Below, one piece after another: positions 37,290 through 48,282 of a stretch of 64,000 nt of DNA (its first letter is position 1; every line of letters begins with the position of its first letter). Where the stretch lies: NCBI GenBank assembly GCA_026745465.1, contig JACYXH010000435.1, positions 1-64,000 of the forward strand. Direction: 5' to 3'. The stretch comes from Lota lota (Eukaryota > Chordata > Actinopteri > Gadiformes > Lotidae). Made by a program: the position numbers and the translations under genes. A model generated the notes under the pieces. That model was not told the DNA's origin and made no database searches. It worked only from the letters and a program-made list of their open reading frames with translations.

Positions 37290-37383
37290 GGAAATTAAAT
37301 TAAATTTGAATAGGAGGTGATTGGACAATCGACATTCACTAAGTACTGGCTGACCATACGGACTAGCGATTAATTTAATTTCC
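37290..37383. repeat. Small inverted segment with 14-bp palindromic ends
   Basis: GGAAATTAAATTAA (37290-37303) and TTAATTTAATTTCC (37370-37383) are perfect inverse complements. Between them lies the reverse complement of a stretch that elsewhere in the GC-rich block reads forward (near 23155-23205). A local inversion at a rearrangement junction. Confidence 0.7.
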
Positions 37384-37438
37384 TACAAGTTCATTATGTA
37401 CTGCCTTTTCTGTTCATCTTTGATTATTAGCATATAAC

Positions 37439-38297
37439 CAGTGGTGTAGAGGTGCCTGGAGAAGTGGCTATAACCTTCTTCTTTTTTTTTGAAGTGGCCC
37501 GTCCAGCAAAGTATAAGCATGCTGTGTTATAAACAGTAACATGTAAGACTACTCTTGTATATGTAGTTAACCAAGAAATGGGCAGGTAGTATTTGCACAT
37601 TGTCACTTAACTTCTGCTGCTTGATTTCAGGGAGAAAGGATCATTATGAAATTAACATTAGCCACAGAAGAGGTGCAGATTTTTCAATCAATACTGGCCC
37701 TCAGACTACAGGGTGAGACAACTACATAATTATGCATTTTGAGTGAACTGTTCCTTATTTCCAAATACATCCACACATGAAAATTACTATTCCCTCACCT
37801 TGTAAGTAGTCTATGGGCCAGTAGTTTATTTTGTAAACTTTCTATTGCAACAGATAGTGTAGGCCAGAGTGTGCCACCACTAGAAAATTAACATTTGTCA
37901 AGAGGCAGTTTGCAAATATTAGTGGTACTACACAGGCCTAATGCCTAATAAGATATATTCAATATGAGACAAACATGGTGTTTCAGTCATAGATTCGTTT
38001 ATTTTTAACAAACATTTGAATATCATCATCATTCAAAAAATTAAAAAATATATTCATATCAATATGTTAAAAAAATAACCATATTTTGTTAACAATGAAC
38101 ACAAACAACTACATTTTACAACATATTCATGAAATCCACAGTGATATACTCTCTTGGTTGAGTTTACGGACACCATTGGAAAACAGCGGTTGGAGTTGAT
38201 TTATGTCATGCTGCAGCTCTATTAGACTATAGCACACGAGAAGAAGATGTGGGTCTGAATATGGCCTGCTGTGTAGAACAAACCAAATCCGAGGGAG
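37439..38297. mobile_element. hAT-type element, truncated copy 6
   Basis: Starts CAGTGGTGTAGAGG after CATATAAC (37431-37438) and runs to about 38297, where it joins the interspersed repeat that follows lectin genes. The far terminus is missing. Confidence 0.65.
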
Positions 38298-38586
38298 TGG
38301 TGAAGGGCAGGGCTTATGCAAATGTGTTTGATGGTGAGGTCACCAAGTCTCAGAAGTAAAGGCTGACTGCAAACGAGCCGTTTCAGGCATTTCAGGAGAG
38401 GGCTTTTCTGTGGGAGAGAGTATCTCCCTTTGGGGTGGACTTTGAGCTTTGTAACTTAACAGACCTTTTACACGACAAAAAAATGCTACAACACACTGAA
38501 GGAAAGGGAAAAACCACAAAAGCTAAATATGACCCCTTTCAGAGGACAATACACAAATGTTCCTGCATGAGGCCCATTGTGTGCTT

Positions 38587-41500
38587 TTACGTTAAACATT
38601 TAGTTAGGCCTACACCAAAACACCTTAGAATAAACATGTATTGGTCATGTAGATCAGACAATGCTGACAGATCAAGATTTTTCTCACAGATCCAGTAACG
38701 ATCTGTAAGACACGATATGTCATTCCATTCACCCATTTCGTCACACTCAACACAATCTTCCTCTTTAGTTGGAGCTATCCCATCATTATCTGGTTGAGAA
38801 CGCCTCCAGTACCTGAAAAAGTTGTATTTAATGGATTTCATTTTTATTTTTTGTTTTAGACACGATTGAAAGGAATAAATAATGAATCTGTGGTTTTTCG
38901 AGTAGTGTTGTTGTCACGATACCCTCTGCCACCACCTAGTGGCGCCGGCTGCCACTTCACCACATGCCTCTGTTTACCTTCCCGTCATCAATTAACCACG
39001 TGCACTCCGGTCTACACTCCTGCCAACAATCATCAATCATCGCACTCTATTTCTCCCTCGTTTCCCGAGCAGCCGGCGCCAGATAGTTGTATTCAATCTC
39101 CGTGTTAGTACCTCGTCCCCTCATTCAGATTCTCGTTTACCTGTGCCTTGCCTGTCCCTAACCTGCCTTCCCCTTCTATCCAGCCCCTCCCAGACCCTCA
39201 CCTGCTTCCTGACCGCCAACCGTCTGACTGCCTTCCCGTCGCCGATCCTTCGCTTGCCTGACTCCCCGCCTGCCTTCACCTGCCTGTCTGCCTCTCGCCC
39301 GCCTGTCGCCGAATCACTGCCTGCCCGACTACGTCCTGCTCTGTCCTTGCCTGTACCGTTGTTATTAAATCCCCTTATTCCTAAAACCATCTCTGCTTGG
39401 TGTGTCTCGCATTTGGGTTTCCAGTCGTAACCTTAACAGTTGTATGTTACATGTTAATGCTGCATCTAAACCAGTCAGGACCACCAAAAAGCATGTGGGC
39501 TGGTCCTAAGTGGATGTTCTACTCAGGAATATATTAATAGGGCCGCCTTACTCCCATGATTTTGAACCCATTGTCAGATAATTTAGTGAATTTATCATTC
39601 CCTCATTTCATATTTTCACATTGACTTAAGTTTCTACTTGACACTTGATAATGGTTTGCTGATGATGAATATTAAGAACATTAATAAAAGTTGTCAAAAT
39701 CACAGCAGTCATTTGGTGTGTTCAAACAGGCCAAAGTCTTACGCTGTAGTCAGGGGAGTTCCATCCACCCACTTCCAGGTCCCTTCTACTTCTGCATCAG
39801 TTAAACCGAGCCAAACGTCAAAAGGGACAACATCCTGTAACAGCAATGAAAGGGATATGAATATACACAACATACACAATATGCAATACACACAACATAC
39901 ACAACATGTCAAGAAATCACTGCAATGGAAACAATGGATGGAGATTTTAGGTGGATAAAAGTGGATCATCATTTCTTCATCCCATACATCTTAGACCTCT
40001 AGTAATGCTTTGTTCCTGATACATTACTGGAATAACCCTTTCTGGGACCGCTTTTGATTTTCATTATTCACTGCGGAATGCTGCTACATTCTTCAACATT
40101 TTCGTCTTGCGCCCTTTAACAGATGACACAGCAATGCCAGAATAGACCAGCAGAAGGTGATATTGCAACACCCAAATAAATGGATGACTGACTGGATAGA
40201 TTCTAAAATAAGTCTGCTCCTGTTTCCAGCCATTCTTGAAAAAAATGAGCTTTTTTGCAAACAAACAATTGCACTATTGATAGTTATCATAATCTGCCTA
40301 AAAGCATTGGGACGTTAAGATAAACAGTTGTGGATTCAAAAACGTCATCAACGGAGTCTTGTGATTGGTTTGCTCTCTCCACGTGATAGAGTCTTATATC
40401 AAATGGACACAACCATTTACGTGCCTCTTTCAGAAATGTTTCTGCTTTAATTCTCAACACAGCCGTACAGGCAGTGATCCTGAAACGTTACTAGCTCTTG
40501 AGCAGGGAACTTGGCCGTGCAGATTTCCTGGAATATCAACCTGTTCACATTCACACATGACCCCATGCCAGAAATGTTCTGGGACATTTCTGGGATAGAC
40601 TGTATGTGTGAAAGGGGCTTCATATTTCTTTAAATCCTGATGATAATTCAAATAAATAGTTTAAAAAAGACTATTTTACCGGATTGGAAATGATGGCTCT
40701 GCATTCTGTTCTCATTAGAACAAGTCAGTTTTATTTGTACATCCCTTAATGGCAGTGAGTCGCAAAGGGTTTCACAGGTAACTATTATACAACCCCCTAC
40801 CCTAAGCCCCCAAAGGGCAAGAAAAACCTCCCATTATAATCAAGGAAGAAACCTTGAGAAGGAACAGAGGTTTTGCATTCCTACTGATGGTTTCTTCGTT
40901 GATAATTGAGGGAGTTTTTCCCTCCTTCGAGGGATAGGAGTTCAATGGGTGCCATCATGGACAGACATAACGGTAGCATAACAAGTAAAACAGTTTCAGT
41001 AAATAGAATATTGATGGTCCACTGAACCGCTGGCCATCGCTATTTTTTTTTAATATTTAAATAAATCAGGCTATTTGTACATGAACTGTTAAACAGAAAT
41101 GACACTTCAAACGCATGTTGTAAGATTGCAGCCATCCAATGTCAACCACCTTTGGTCCATTTCTCAACCAATGGTAGAAATTATGCTGGGCTGATCTTGG
41201 TACTTGGTATGAAAGCGTGTATGTAAAAAGCCTCACTAGCACACTACCTGCTCCTCCTTGCTGTTTACGACAATGAGATCAGAGCCTCTCTCCCTGCAGT
41301 CATTCCTGCTATCGTTCCAGTTCTTCTTGGACTGGGACATGTAATAGCAACTGCAGCTGGTGTTTTGCCAGCACATGCAGAGGTTTCCTGCAACAAAAAA
41401 ACAAAACATAAAAACTAAACATACAACACCTCAAGTAATGACAAATTGAACAAATGAGCGATGGTGATACCTTCACCATGCAGGGTCTTTTGTAAGTCAT

Positions 41501-42369
41501 CCTGCTGCTTCAGCGATGTGTTGAAAGCAGTCTGCAAGAGATTCCTCTCTTCCACCATGTTGTCTAAAGCCCTCTGCAAGTGGTTAATCTCTTCCACCTT
41601 GTTGTCTAAAGCGCTCTGCAGTTCTTCAATTTGCCCGGTCACTGTGAAATATGAAGTCAGAAAATGATCTTGATCAATGTCGTCAGAGTGACAAACAATA
41701 GCAAAAACATTATTGTAATGACCAATGATTAACATCAACAGCAATACACAATGCGGTTTGAGTTGAGTGCTTATTACAAATGCTGTTGAACTGACTTTAT
41801 TAATGCACTTACGTTTTCAATTTTAACCAAATTATAATTAAATTGGGGATCCCCTATTGGTTCATCAACCCCTTCTCCAACTACGACTAAAGTATAAGTT
41901 TTTTAGTTTTTCATTGTATTTGCGTCATTGTATGCTCGGACATTTATTAAAAACCCATCAACCTAACTTACGTGTCTGATTTGGGAAGGACGTCTCTGTG
42001 GGAGCTCTGGACTCGTTCCAGCTGACCCTCAGAGTGATGTTGAGAAGAGCTTGGAGGACACAAAGCAGGCTGATGCTGAGATAAGCCAGGTGCAGGTGTC
42101 TTTCTGCAGTGAAACACACACAGGCTAGTTCATATTCAATTAATTTAAAAAAATGAATAGAGTAGAATAGTGATTGAGGAAATATTTAAATTGTTCAGTT
42201 AACAATTGTTCAAGTAAAACCAGACAGACAGACAGACAGACAAAGAGAGAGAGTACCTACTTGAGTTTGCTGTACAATCTGCCACAATCTCTTCAGTTTT
42301 GTTCCCTGAAAATGACTGATATTTTCTGGTCTCGACATGCATCTCAATCTCATCTGGGCGATGCGCCAT
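38587..42369 (-). CDS. C-type lectin receptor, type Y, QPD motif (gene Y-c)
   Basis: Exons on the minus strand: 42369-42261, 42103-41972, 41641-41477, 41387-41248, 39834-39743 and 38812-38587; 287 aa, open throughout, all GT/AG including a normal neck acceptor. The tail begins MAHRPDEIEMH and reads YQSF where Y-a and Y-b read YQSY. The neck has only two 14-mers, so the head sits close to the membrane. The lectin domain (136 onward) has VWLGL, QPD (codons 38796-38788), KEEDC, WND and WICEK, so galactose-type binding is expected although the tail is type Y. The stop used by Y-b after LHD/VHD is CAA here, adding about 18 residues (QYMFILRCFG...). A solo LTR sits in the last intron. TTTATATA at 42504-42511 is the reversed TATA box. 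Confidence 0.83.
38912..39438 (+). mobile_element. Solo LTR, family A, in last intron of Y-c
   Basis: 527 bp, starts TGTCACGATACCCTCTGCCA, ends TAACA, flanked by GTTGT (38907-38911 and 39439-39443). Same family as 11312-11910. Contains ATTAAATCCCC near its 3' part. No internal retroviral genes. Lies antisense to the lectin gene. Confidence 0.75.
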
Positions 42370-42503
42370 GGCCGATAACGTTTACGCAGCTCTCTCCTCG
42401 CAGACTGAGGCGTTCTTCAGGCTGACTCAGAAATAGATTATCATTTTCTATGATCAAACTTCCTGTTTTTGTCTTGTGTGGCGACCTATAGACTACCGTG
42501 TCA

Positions 42504-42511
42504 TTTATATA
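42504..42511 (-). promoter_or_regulatory. TATA box of gene Y-c
   Basis: TATATAAA on the minus strand, about 135 bp upstream of the ATG at 42369, matching Y-a and Y-b. Confidence 0.5.
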
Positions 42512-42714
42512 TTTATTTTAATCAAGGCCTTAAATTGAATTGGTTCCACATCACTAAAATATGCTGTGTAGTCTAGAAGCTATTTGGCTCATTTGGTAAA
42601 CAGATCAATACCAAATAATATACCCAAGATTAATATACTTTCAGGAAAAAGCATATAACTTTTGAAAGAGGGTTTGTCAGAAGCTGCTGCTCGCCATACT
42701 CCTATTTTCCTATA

Positions 42715-43110
42715 AAACCTTAACTGATAAGAGTCCAGGGGCCTCATCGAGGGGTCCGCAGAAGTATAAATTCAGCTTCACGACCCGGCCCCACCAAACG
42801 CGTGGCCTCGAGTGTGGCACTCGCCTCCCGTTCCCTTTGAATTGGACGCGTGCTGGACGCGTGCTGGACGCGTGCTCGCGTCCAGCACGCGTCCAGCGTG
42901 CATCGACACCTGGGAAAACCCCCACAAGCAGCTGCTTATTCTGCTGCGCGTCAGACGGGCTCAGTGTAGCAGCTCTCTTTTATTAGTGTGGAGCGTTTCC
43001 TTACGGCGTGACGCAAGGCTACGCGACGCTTGCGTGCCCAGTGTAGCAGGGGGAGCTACATTGAGCACGAAATCGTTGCGTCGGTAGCATAGCTTTGTGA
43101 CCTGCTCCAA
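42715..43110. repeat. GC-rich conserved cassette block, inverted copy
   Basis: Reverse counterpart of 3341-3890, shortened, with a local triplication of GGACGCGTGCT near 42845-42880. Confidence 0.55.
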
Positions 43111-43214
43111 CGGCCACGACCTGCATCAGTGGTGCAACAGGAGCAACACGTCTGTTCACTGCAATCATTTAGTTACTTTGTTATTTTTAGTTAATTTAGT
43201 TAATTATTATTTTA

Positions 43215-44687
43215 TGGTGTATATAACACCATGTTGCCCAAGGAACTCTGCAGTTCTTCATTTTGCCTGGTCACTGTGAAATAAGTCAGAAAATGATAAT
43301 GATCAATGTCGTCAGAGTGACAATATCTCATGTTTAACTGCAAAGACAAACAATAGCAAAACACTGAAGTCAAACCGAAGCGATAGAAGCAAATCATTAT
43401 TGTAATAACTGTTTTAGTGGCTCCGATTCTTGCAATGGGGTCGCTCTTGCTTGTTCCAATGATTAACATCAACTGCAATACACAGTGTGGTTTGAGTTGA
43501 GTGCTTATTACAAATGCTGTTGAATTGACTTTATACAAACGCAGGATCATTCTCAACAAACACGTTAAGAAGTAAATGGTCTGCGAGGCCAACGAGCATC
43601 AGGAGACACAGCAGAGCCACACACCAAGCAGCAGTGTTGAGATGGTTCTTATTCTGAGGGTTAGCAGGGGCTGCACACACACACACGCGCACACACACAC
43701 ACACACCTACACACTTGTTTTAATTGAGGTCACAACAGGGGAAGTTCTAAATCAGGCAGGTATGATTAATCATTTCCTAAAAGGGGAAATGCACGTCTTG
43801 TCTTCGTGCTTTGCGCCGTGGGCTCATGCTGCTTGGCTGTGGGTCCGGTGACGTGGACATCGATGCTATCATAGATGTCCACAACCCTCTCCTCCCTCTC
43901 ACTCCAACTATCCCCCGTTTCCTGCCATGTCCCTGCCTGGGGAGTCCTCACCTTCCTCCCCTTGCTATGGAGGTCCTCTTCCATCTGCATATTAGTTGAT
44001 GAGTGAACGAACGCCTTGGTTTCACTCAAAATGATTCAACTTGGTTGAAAGACTAACTTATTTGAAAGGAAACACAAAACTGCATATGGGAAGTGTCCAA
44101 AGAGGAAGAAAAACCATTTCATAGTAAATAGCATTTATTAACTGTTAAGGTCACTTTTCTCTTGCCCCTTTCAGATGAAAACACATATATACAAAAGTTC
44201 TGTGTTGTGGTTCATAACTACAAATAGATTTAGACGAAGGCTTCAAGATGAGCAAGGCAATTTCTCTGTTTAACTTCTGTTGACATTTACAAAACATTGG
44301 GCCTGATGATTAGACAGGCGGGATTTTACCAGCAAAAAATAAATTAATAAAAAAAAATAAAAGCTGGAAGAGTTCATCTTGAGTGTTCAATCAGTGGGGG
44401 GGTGGGGGAGGGGGAGGCGGAGGGGGAGGGTAGTTATGAGGAGAGAAGGGCCCCGGCGGGGGGAGGATAGGGGCAGGGAGGAGGGAGATAGGCGTGGGGG
44501 TGGTGGCCGGGGTGCTGGTGTTGGAACGGGGCCCGGGGGGGATGCATGGGGCCCTGGTGCCTGTAGTGATGAGGTGCTGCTCCGCGGGGCCTCGGAGGGA
44601 AGGCCCTGTAGTTTGGCCCTGGTGGCTGCTGGTCCTGCGTCATAGCGGCCGCGCGGTGGGCCTGGTTGCCGTTATCTGGAGGCAGGG
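43215..44687 (-). pseudogene. Decayed 5' half of type X lectin receptor, copy 4
   Basis: Minus strand: proline-rich frame (about 44687-44385), tail exon MQMEED (from 43990, same 3' deletion), membrane exon (about 43672-43590) preceded by a CA tract with CGCG interruption, and neck stub near 43260. Placed upstream of Y-c as in the plus-strand cassettes. Confidence 0.68.
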
Positions 44688-45020
44688 CCAATAACATGCA
44701 TTAGTCCTTTACTACGCAAGGGATAACCCATGACGGGCCGTCCCGTTACTGGAAAGGGTACGACAGGGGTGGTAAGCAAGCGCAGCTTCAGCTCATCTGC
44801 CCAGTGGTACATTATTTGGTGGTTTATTCCTTACGTAATGCAGACCCTTGGAATGTTATTTATCGTTTAAAATATAAGAAACAATGGATGCAAAAAATAA
44901 GATTTTTTACAATCGTGATGCAAGAGTTAGTTATTTTTTCTATTTGTGATTTTAAAATGATGTTCTTGTGAAAAAGCTTCAAGGACCTTTCCTTTTTAAT
45001 CACTAACAGCCTAACCCTCG

Positions 45021-45531
45021 TGTCACGATTTGTCTAGTGCAGGAACCCAAAAGCAGACCAGGACGAGGCAAGTTGGAATTTACAAGGTGAGTATTTATTT
45101 GGAAACTGAATTTCGAATGTTGGTCGTGAGTGGGAGAGGCTGGAGGTTCTTGTGCTGATCCAAAGTGCTGCAGTGAAGTAGACAGCCAGGCAGGTGTGAT
45201 TGCCAATCCAGGTGAGTAACTGTATACAGAGGAGTGAGCGGCAGATTAGCAACAGGCAAGAAGAGACAAAAACAGCAACTACTTTCCAAAACTTGAAGCT
45301 TGATACGAGAGCTAAACATACTGGTTACGCTAACGATCCGGCAGGGAATGGATGTGTGGTCATGGCTTAAATAGTGCAGAGGTGATGATCAGGACAAGGT
45401 GTGCAGATTGCAGCAGGTGAACGTAGTTTGAGAATCAGCCGGGATGCGTTCAGGAAACTCAGGAAAATTGGATTTCAGGTTAGAGGAATAAACAAAAGGC
45501 AAAACAGGCTCAAGGTGCTGGATTCATGACA
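45021..45531 (-). mobile_element. Solo LTR, family B
   Basis: 511 bp, TG...CA ends, 5-bp duplication CCTCG (45016-45020 and 45532-45536). Minus-strand orientation is suggested by CTGCTTTTGGGTTCCTGCA near its 3' end. No internal genes. Confidence 0.75.
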
Positions 45532-45678
45532 CCTCGAGGACCTATCACAAATTAATGTTGGCTTTTATAAAAAGGAAGACAAAAACAAACTTTTAGTATG
45601 TCGAGGACCAGGACCAGTTATTTGACTGGTCCAATCTTGCTGCCATTTCTGTTCATCTTTGATTATTAGCATATAACC

Positions 45679-45684
45679 AGTGGT
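45679..45684. repeat. Polinton target duplication, left
   Basis: AGTGGT, repeated at 61501-61506. Removing the element restores CATATAACCAGTGGTGTAGTGG, the start of the hAT element. Confidence 0.9.
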
Positions 45685-46115
45685 AGTAGTTAATAAGAGG
45701 TCCCCTTTTGAGTAAAAGCCACACCCAGGTCATAGGTCAGATAAAGCGGAAACCACACATACAACATCCGGTCTGACTCTTGTTAACCGGTGTTGACCCC
45801 TGCTGCCCAATGTTAACCCTGTTGAGCAAACGGAAGTTGTATTCCTGTTAAACATCCGTTTTGTTAAACATCCGTTTTGTTAAAAATAAAAGGCAGGATG
45901 ATCCGGAAGTGGCTGTGATGCCTGCGATGCCTGCGATGCCTGTGATGCCTGTGATGCCTGAGGATCCGGTGGGTCTGAGGCGCCGAAAGTGTGTGTGAGG
46001 CTCCGGTGTGTCTGAGGCTCCGGTGAGTCTGAGGGGAAAGGGTGAAACAGTGGCTATCTTCAAAGGGGCATGGGGAAAGGGGTGGGGGTCAAGCGCGGAG
46101 AGGTGGTTAGGGTTT

Positions 46116-46192
<77 letters not shown>
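45685..46192. repeat. Polinton left terminal inverted repeat
   Basis: Matches the right end (about 61011-61500) in reverse, including TGATGCCTG-type short tandem units (one more 9-bp unit on the left) and a terminal TG tract (46117-46191). Confidence 0.9.
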
Positions 46193-46293
46193 CATCCGGG
46201 GTGGGGGCATTTTTAAAAGTGGGTGTGTGTCTGCTAGGCTAGTATTGCCTTTAAAAACAGTCATCCTTTGCGGTTATACACATCTTTTTCATC

Positions 46294-47052
46294 ATGGACA
46301 CCGCAACAGCAGAGCACCAGGACAGCGTGATGCAACCATCTCTAGGTATGTGGATGGGTCATACACCACAATATAACCAAGGGGCTATGGAGGGTGATAT
46401 GCCAGTGCCTAATGCTCCACTCAAGAGAATGAAGAATTCTAAAATCGGAGAAGATCGACGCACAGAAGCTTCAACTGTGTATTATGGCGATGAAGGCTTT
46501 GCGTACGTAATTTCATTCAAGGATGGATATGTTGTGTTAAAAGCAAAAGACTGTGATGATGATCTACGTATGTCTACCCATGATTGGCTACATTTCCGTG
46601 AGAATGTATGTCCTGAGCTGGATATTGAAGGATGGAGTCAAGGCCCCTATGTCTCCCAGTGGCATGGGGATTTGGGATCCGAGATATACCGCATGGAGAC
46701 AAATCTTTTTATGAAGAAGAAGAGTGATTTTATATTTTTCCGTCGTTGCTCTAATCCTATCCTGTTTCTGAGCAATCGTGACCCATTTTGCACAGACAGA
46801 CACCCGACCCGTAACAGTGCTATAGCATCTGATTGTTGGTTTGACACTGTCTTTTTCATACAGTGGGGTGACTGGCCCCAGATACAAGCGCTTTTTCAGG
46901 AGATTGACAGAGTTGTCAAGCAGTACCTGCGCGAACGCTCTTACGGAGAAGTTAAAAAAGAGCTATTTGTATCGGGCTCTGATGAAGACCATGCAGAGGA
47001 TCTCATTAATGATCTATTGTGTAGTGAGGCTACATTGTTCACGCAACTGTAG
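46294..47052 (+). CDS. Polinton left-end accessory protein with LxCxE-type motif
   Basis: 252 aa starting MDTATAEHQDSV, first frame inside the left repeat. No domain that I recognise. The C-terminus is acidic (SGSDEDHAEDLIND) and then reads LLCSEATLFTQL; LLCSE fits the LxCxE pocket-protein-binding motif. Left-end accessory genes with such motifs are known in adintovirus-type elements; homology is inferred from position and motif only. Confidence 0.6.
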   Translation: MDTATAEHQDSVMQPSLGMWMGHTPQYNQGAMEGDMPVPNAPLKRMKNSKIGEDRRTEASTVYYGDEGFAYVISFKDGYVVLKAKDCDDDLRMSTHDWLHFRENVCPELDIEGWSQGPYVSQWHGDLGSEIYRMETNLFMKKKSDFIFFRRCSNPILFLSNRDPFCTDRHPTRNSAIASDCWFDTVFFIQWGDWPQIQALFQEIDRVVKQYLRERSYGEVKKELFVSGSDEDHAEDLINDLLCSEATLFTQL

Positions 47053-47184
47053 AACATGGTGAATATATAGAAAAAGCCCAAATGTGTTCTATTTTTCTTT
47101 TTTTCTTTTTGTTGGTGTCTAAATGTAAATTTGTTATGTTATACAGATCAGGACAATGATGATCCACAATATGGAGACGAGAAC

Positions 47185-47781
47185 ATGCAAGCTGATGATT
47201 TAGACGGGGCTACAACTAACAAATGGTTACATGACTATGACGACCAGCTGAAGCGAATGTATATAACATATACCCCGGATGGACAGATTAGCGAGTTGGT
47301 GGCGGATACGTTGATGTTGGATGAGTGTTGGAACCTAACGACACCGCGTCTAAACCCTGAATCCCTGGGCGTTTTGAGAGCTACGACGTGTGTATGTGTG
47401 GAAGCCATCATCAACAAGAAGGTCCGGTCCGACTGTTGGGGCTGTGTGTACAACAACCCGAGTCAGCGACGCCATAGTTGTCTACAAGGACCGTCATGGT
47501 ATCATTACGAAGCCCATTATTATGATATATGTGCAGTGTTGTATAGAAAGCCATTCCAGCTACTTTTAGTAACTGTTTTAAAAAATACAACCGGCCTATC
47601 AGTTCCCTCTGACAAAATGATTGGTGTATCGGAGTCTGTTCTATGCAATTTACTATCTGAAACATATGTTATGGATAAAATAAATGAAATAAGAGAAAAG
47701 TATGTCACCCCGGAGCATCTGAGTAAAATAGCTGCTGCAACCCGTGTATGGGGCCGTACATTGGCAGGTTGTTGCCACTGA
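47185..47781 (+). CDS. Polinton accessory protein, unassigned
   Basis: About 199 aa from the first in-frame ATG (MQADDLDG). A splice-acceptor-like TTATACAG lies just upstream, so it might instead be a downstream exon. Cys-containing middle (RSDCWGCVYNN, QGPSWYHYEAHYYD). I do not recognise the family. The end overlaps the next frame. Confidence 0.5.
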   Translation: MQADDLDGATTNKWLHDYDDQLKRMYITYTPDGQISELVADTLMLDECWNLTTPRLNPESLGVLRATTCVCVEAIINKKVRSDCWGCVYNNPSQRRHSCLQGPSWYHYEAHYYDICAVLYRKPFQLLLVTVLKNTTGLSVPSDKMIGVSESVLCNLLSETYVMDKINEIREKYVTPEHLSKIAAATRVWGRTLAGCCH

Positions 47782-47791
47782 TTTTAAAGAA

Positions 47792-48235
47792 ATGGGTAAT
47801 TTAATTTCTAGTGGATATGACCTGTTGTTTCATTCTGTAGCCGATAGGCTTGCTGTTCTGATGTGTAGTATGGCTGTCGATAGTGATGCTGTTAAGCCTA
47901 GGGGCTATGCTACTTTTATCAATCATAATATATATATCAAACATTTGTATAAGGATTGGTCTGATATGGTCAAAACATGCTCGCATGACATGATGCCTAT
48001 GGATTTAAATCTGTCTGTATTACTAAACAATTTCTCCGATAATAGGTGTTTTAGTGTCGGCCATGTTATGTGTGTGTGTGCATTTGTATCTGATGTCTTC
48101 AAGTTGAACACGGATACACATATGAATTGTCTTACTGAGGCTCGATTGATAGCTTGTAAAATGGTACAGAAAAACAAAACAGCATGTAAACAGTATCTCG
48201 ACATGGTGGAGAGTGGGTGTTTGTTTTTTAAATAA
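47792..48235 (+). CDS. Polinton accessory protein with myristoylation-type start
   Basis: 148 aa from ATG 47792, beginning MGNLISSG, which fits the MGxxxS N-myristoylation pattern. Mostly helical-looking with scattered Cys; no recognised domain. A frame open further upstream overlaps the preceding gene, so the start is chosen on the ATG. AATAAA follows at about 48231. Confidence 0.5.
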   Translation: MGNLISSGYDLLFHSVADRLAVLMCSMAVDSDAVKPRGYATFINHNIYIKHLYKDWSDMVKTCSHDMMPMDLNLSVLLNNFSDNRCFSVGHVMCVCAFVSDVFKLNTDTHMNCLTEARLIACKMVQKNKTACKQYLDMVESGCLFFK

Positions 48236-48282
48236 AAAGATGTAAACGATGGTTGTTGTTCAGTCTGTCAATCTTACCCGAT

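Noticed and set aside
45003-45319. Three overlapping reverse frames
   Set aside because: Entirely within the solo LTR at 45021-45531.
47744-48235. Bcl-2-like protein considered for the third Polinton accessory gene
   Set aside because: No convincing BH1/BH2 signature could be read by eye; left unassigned.
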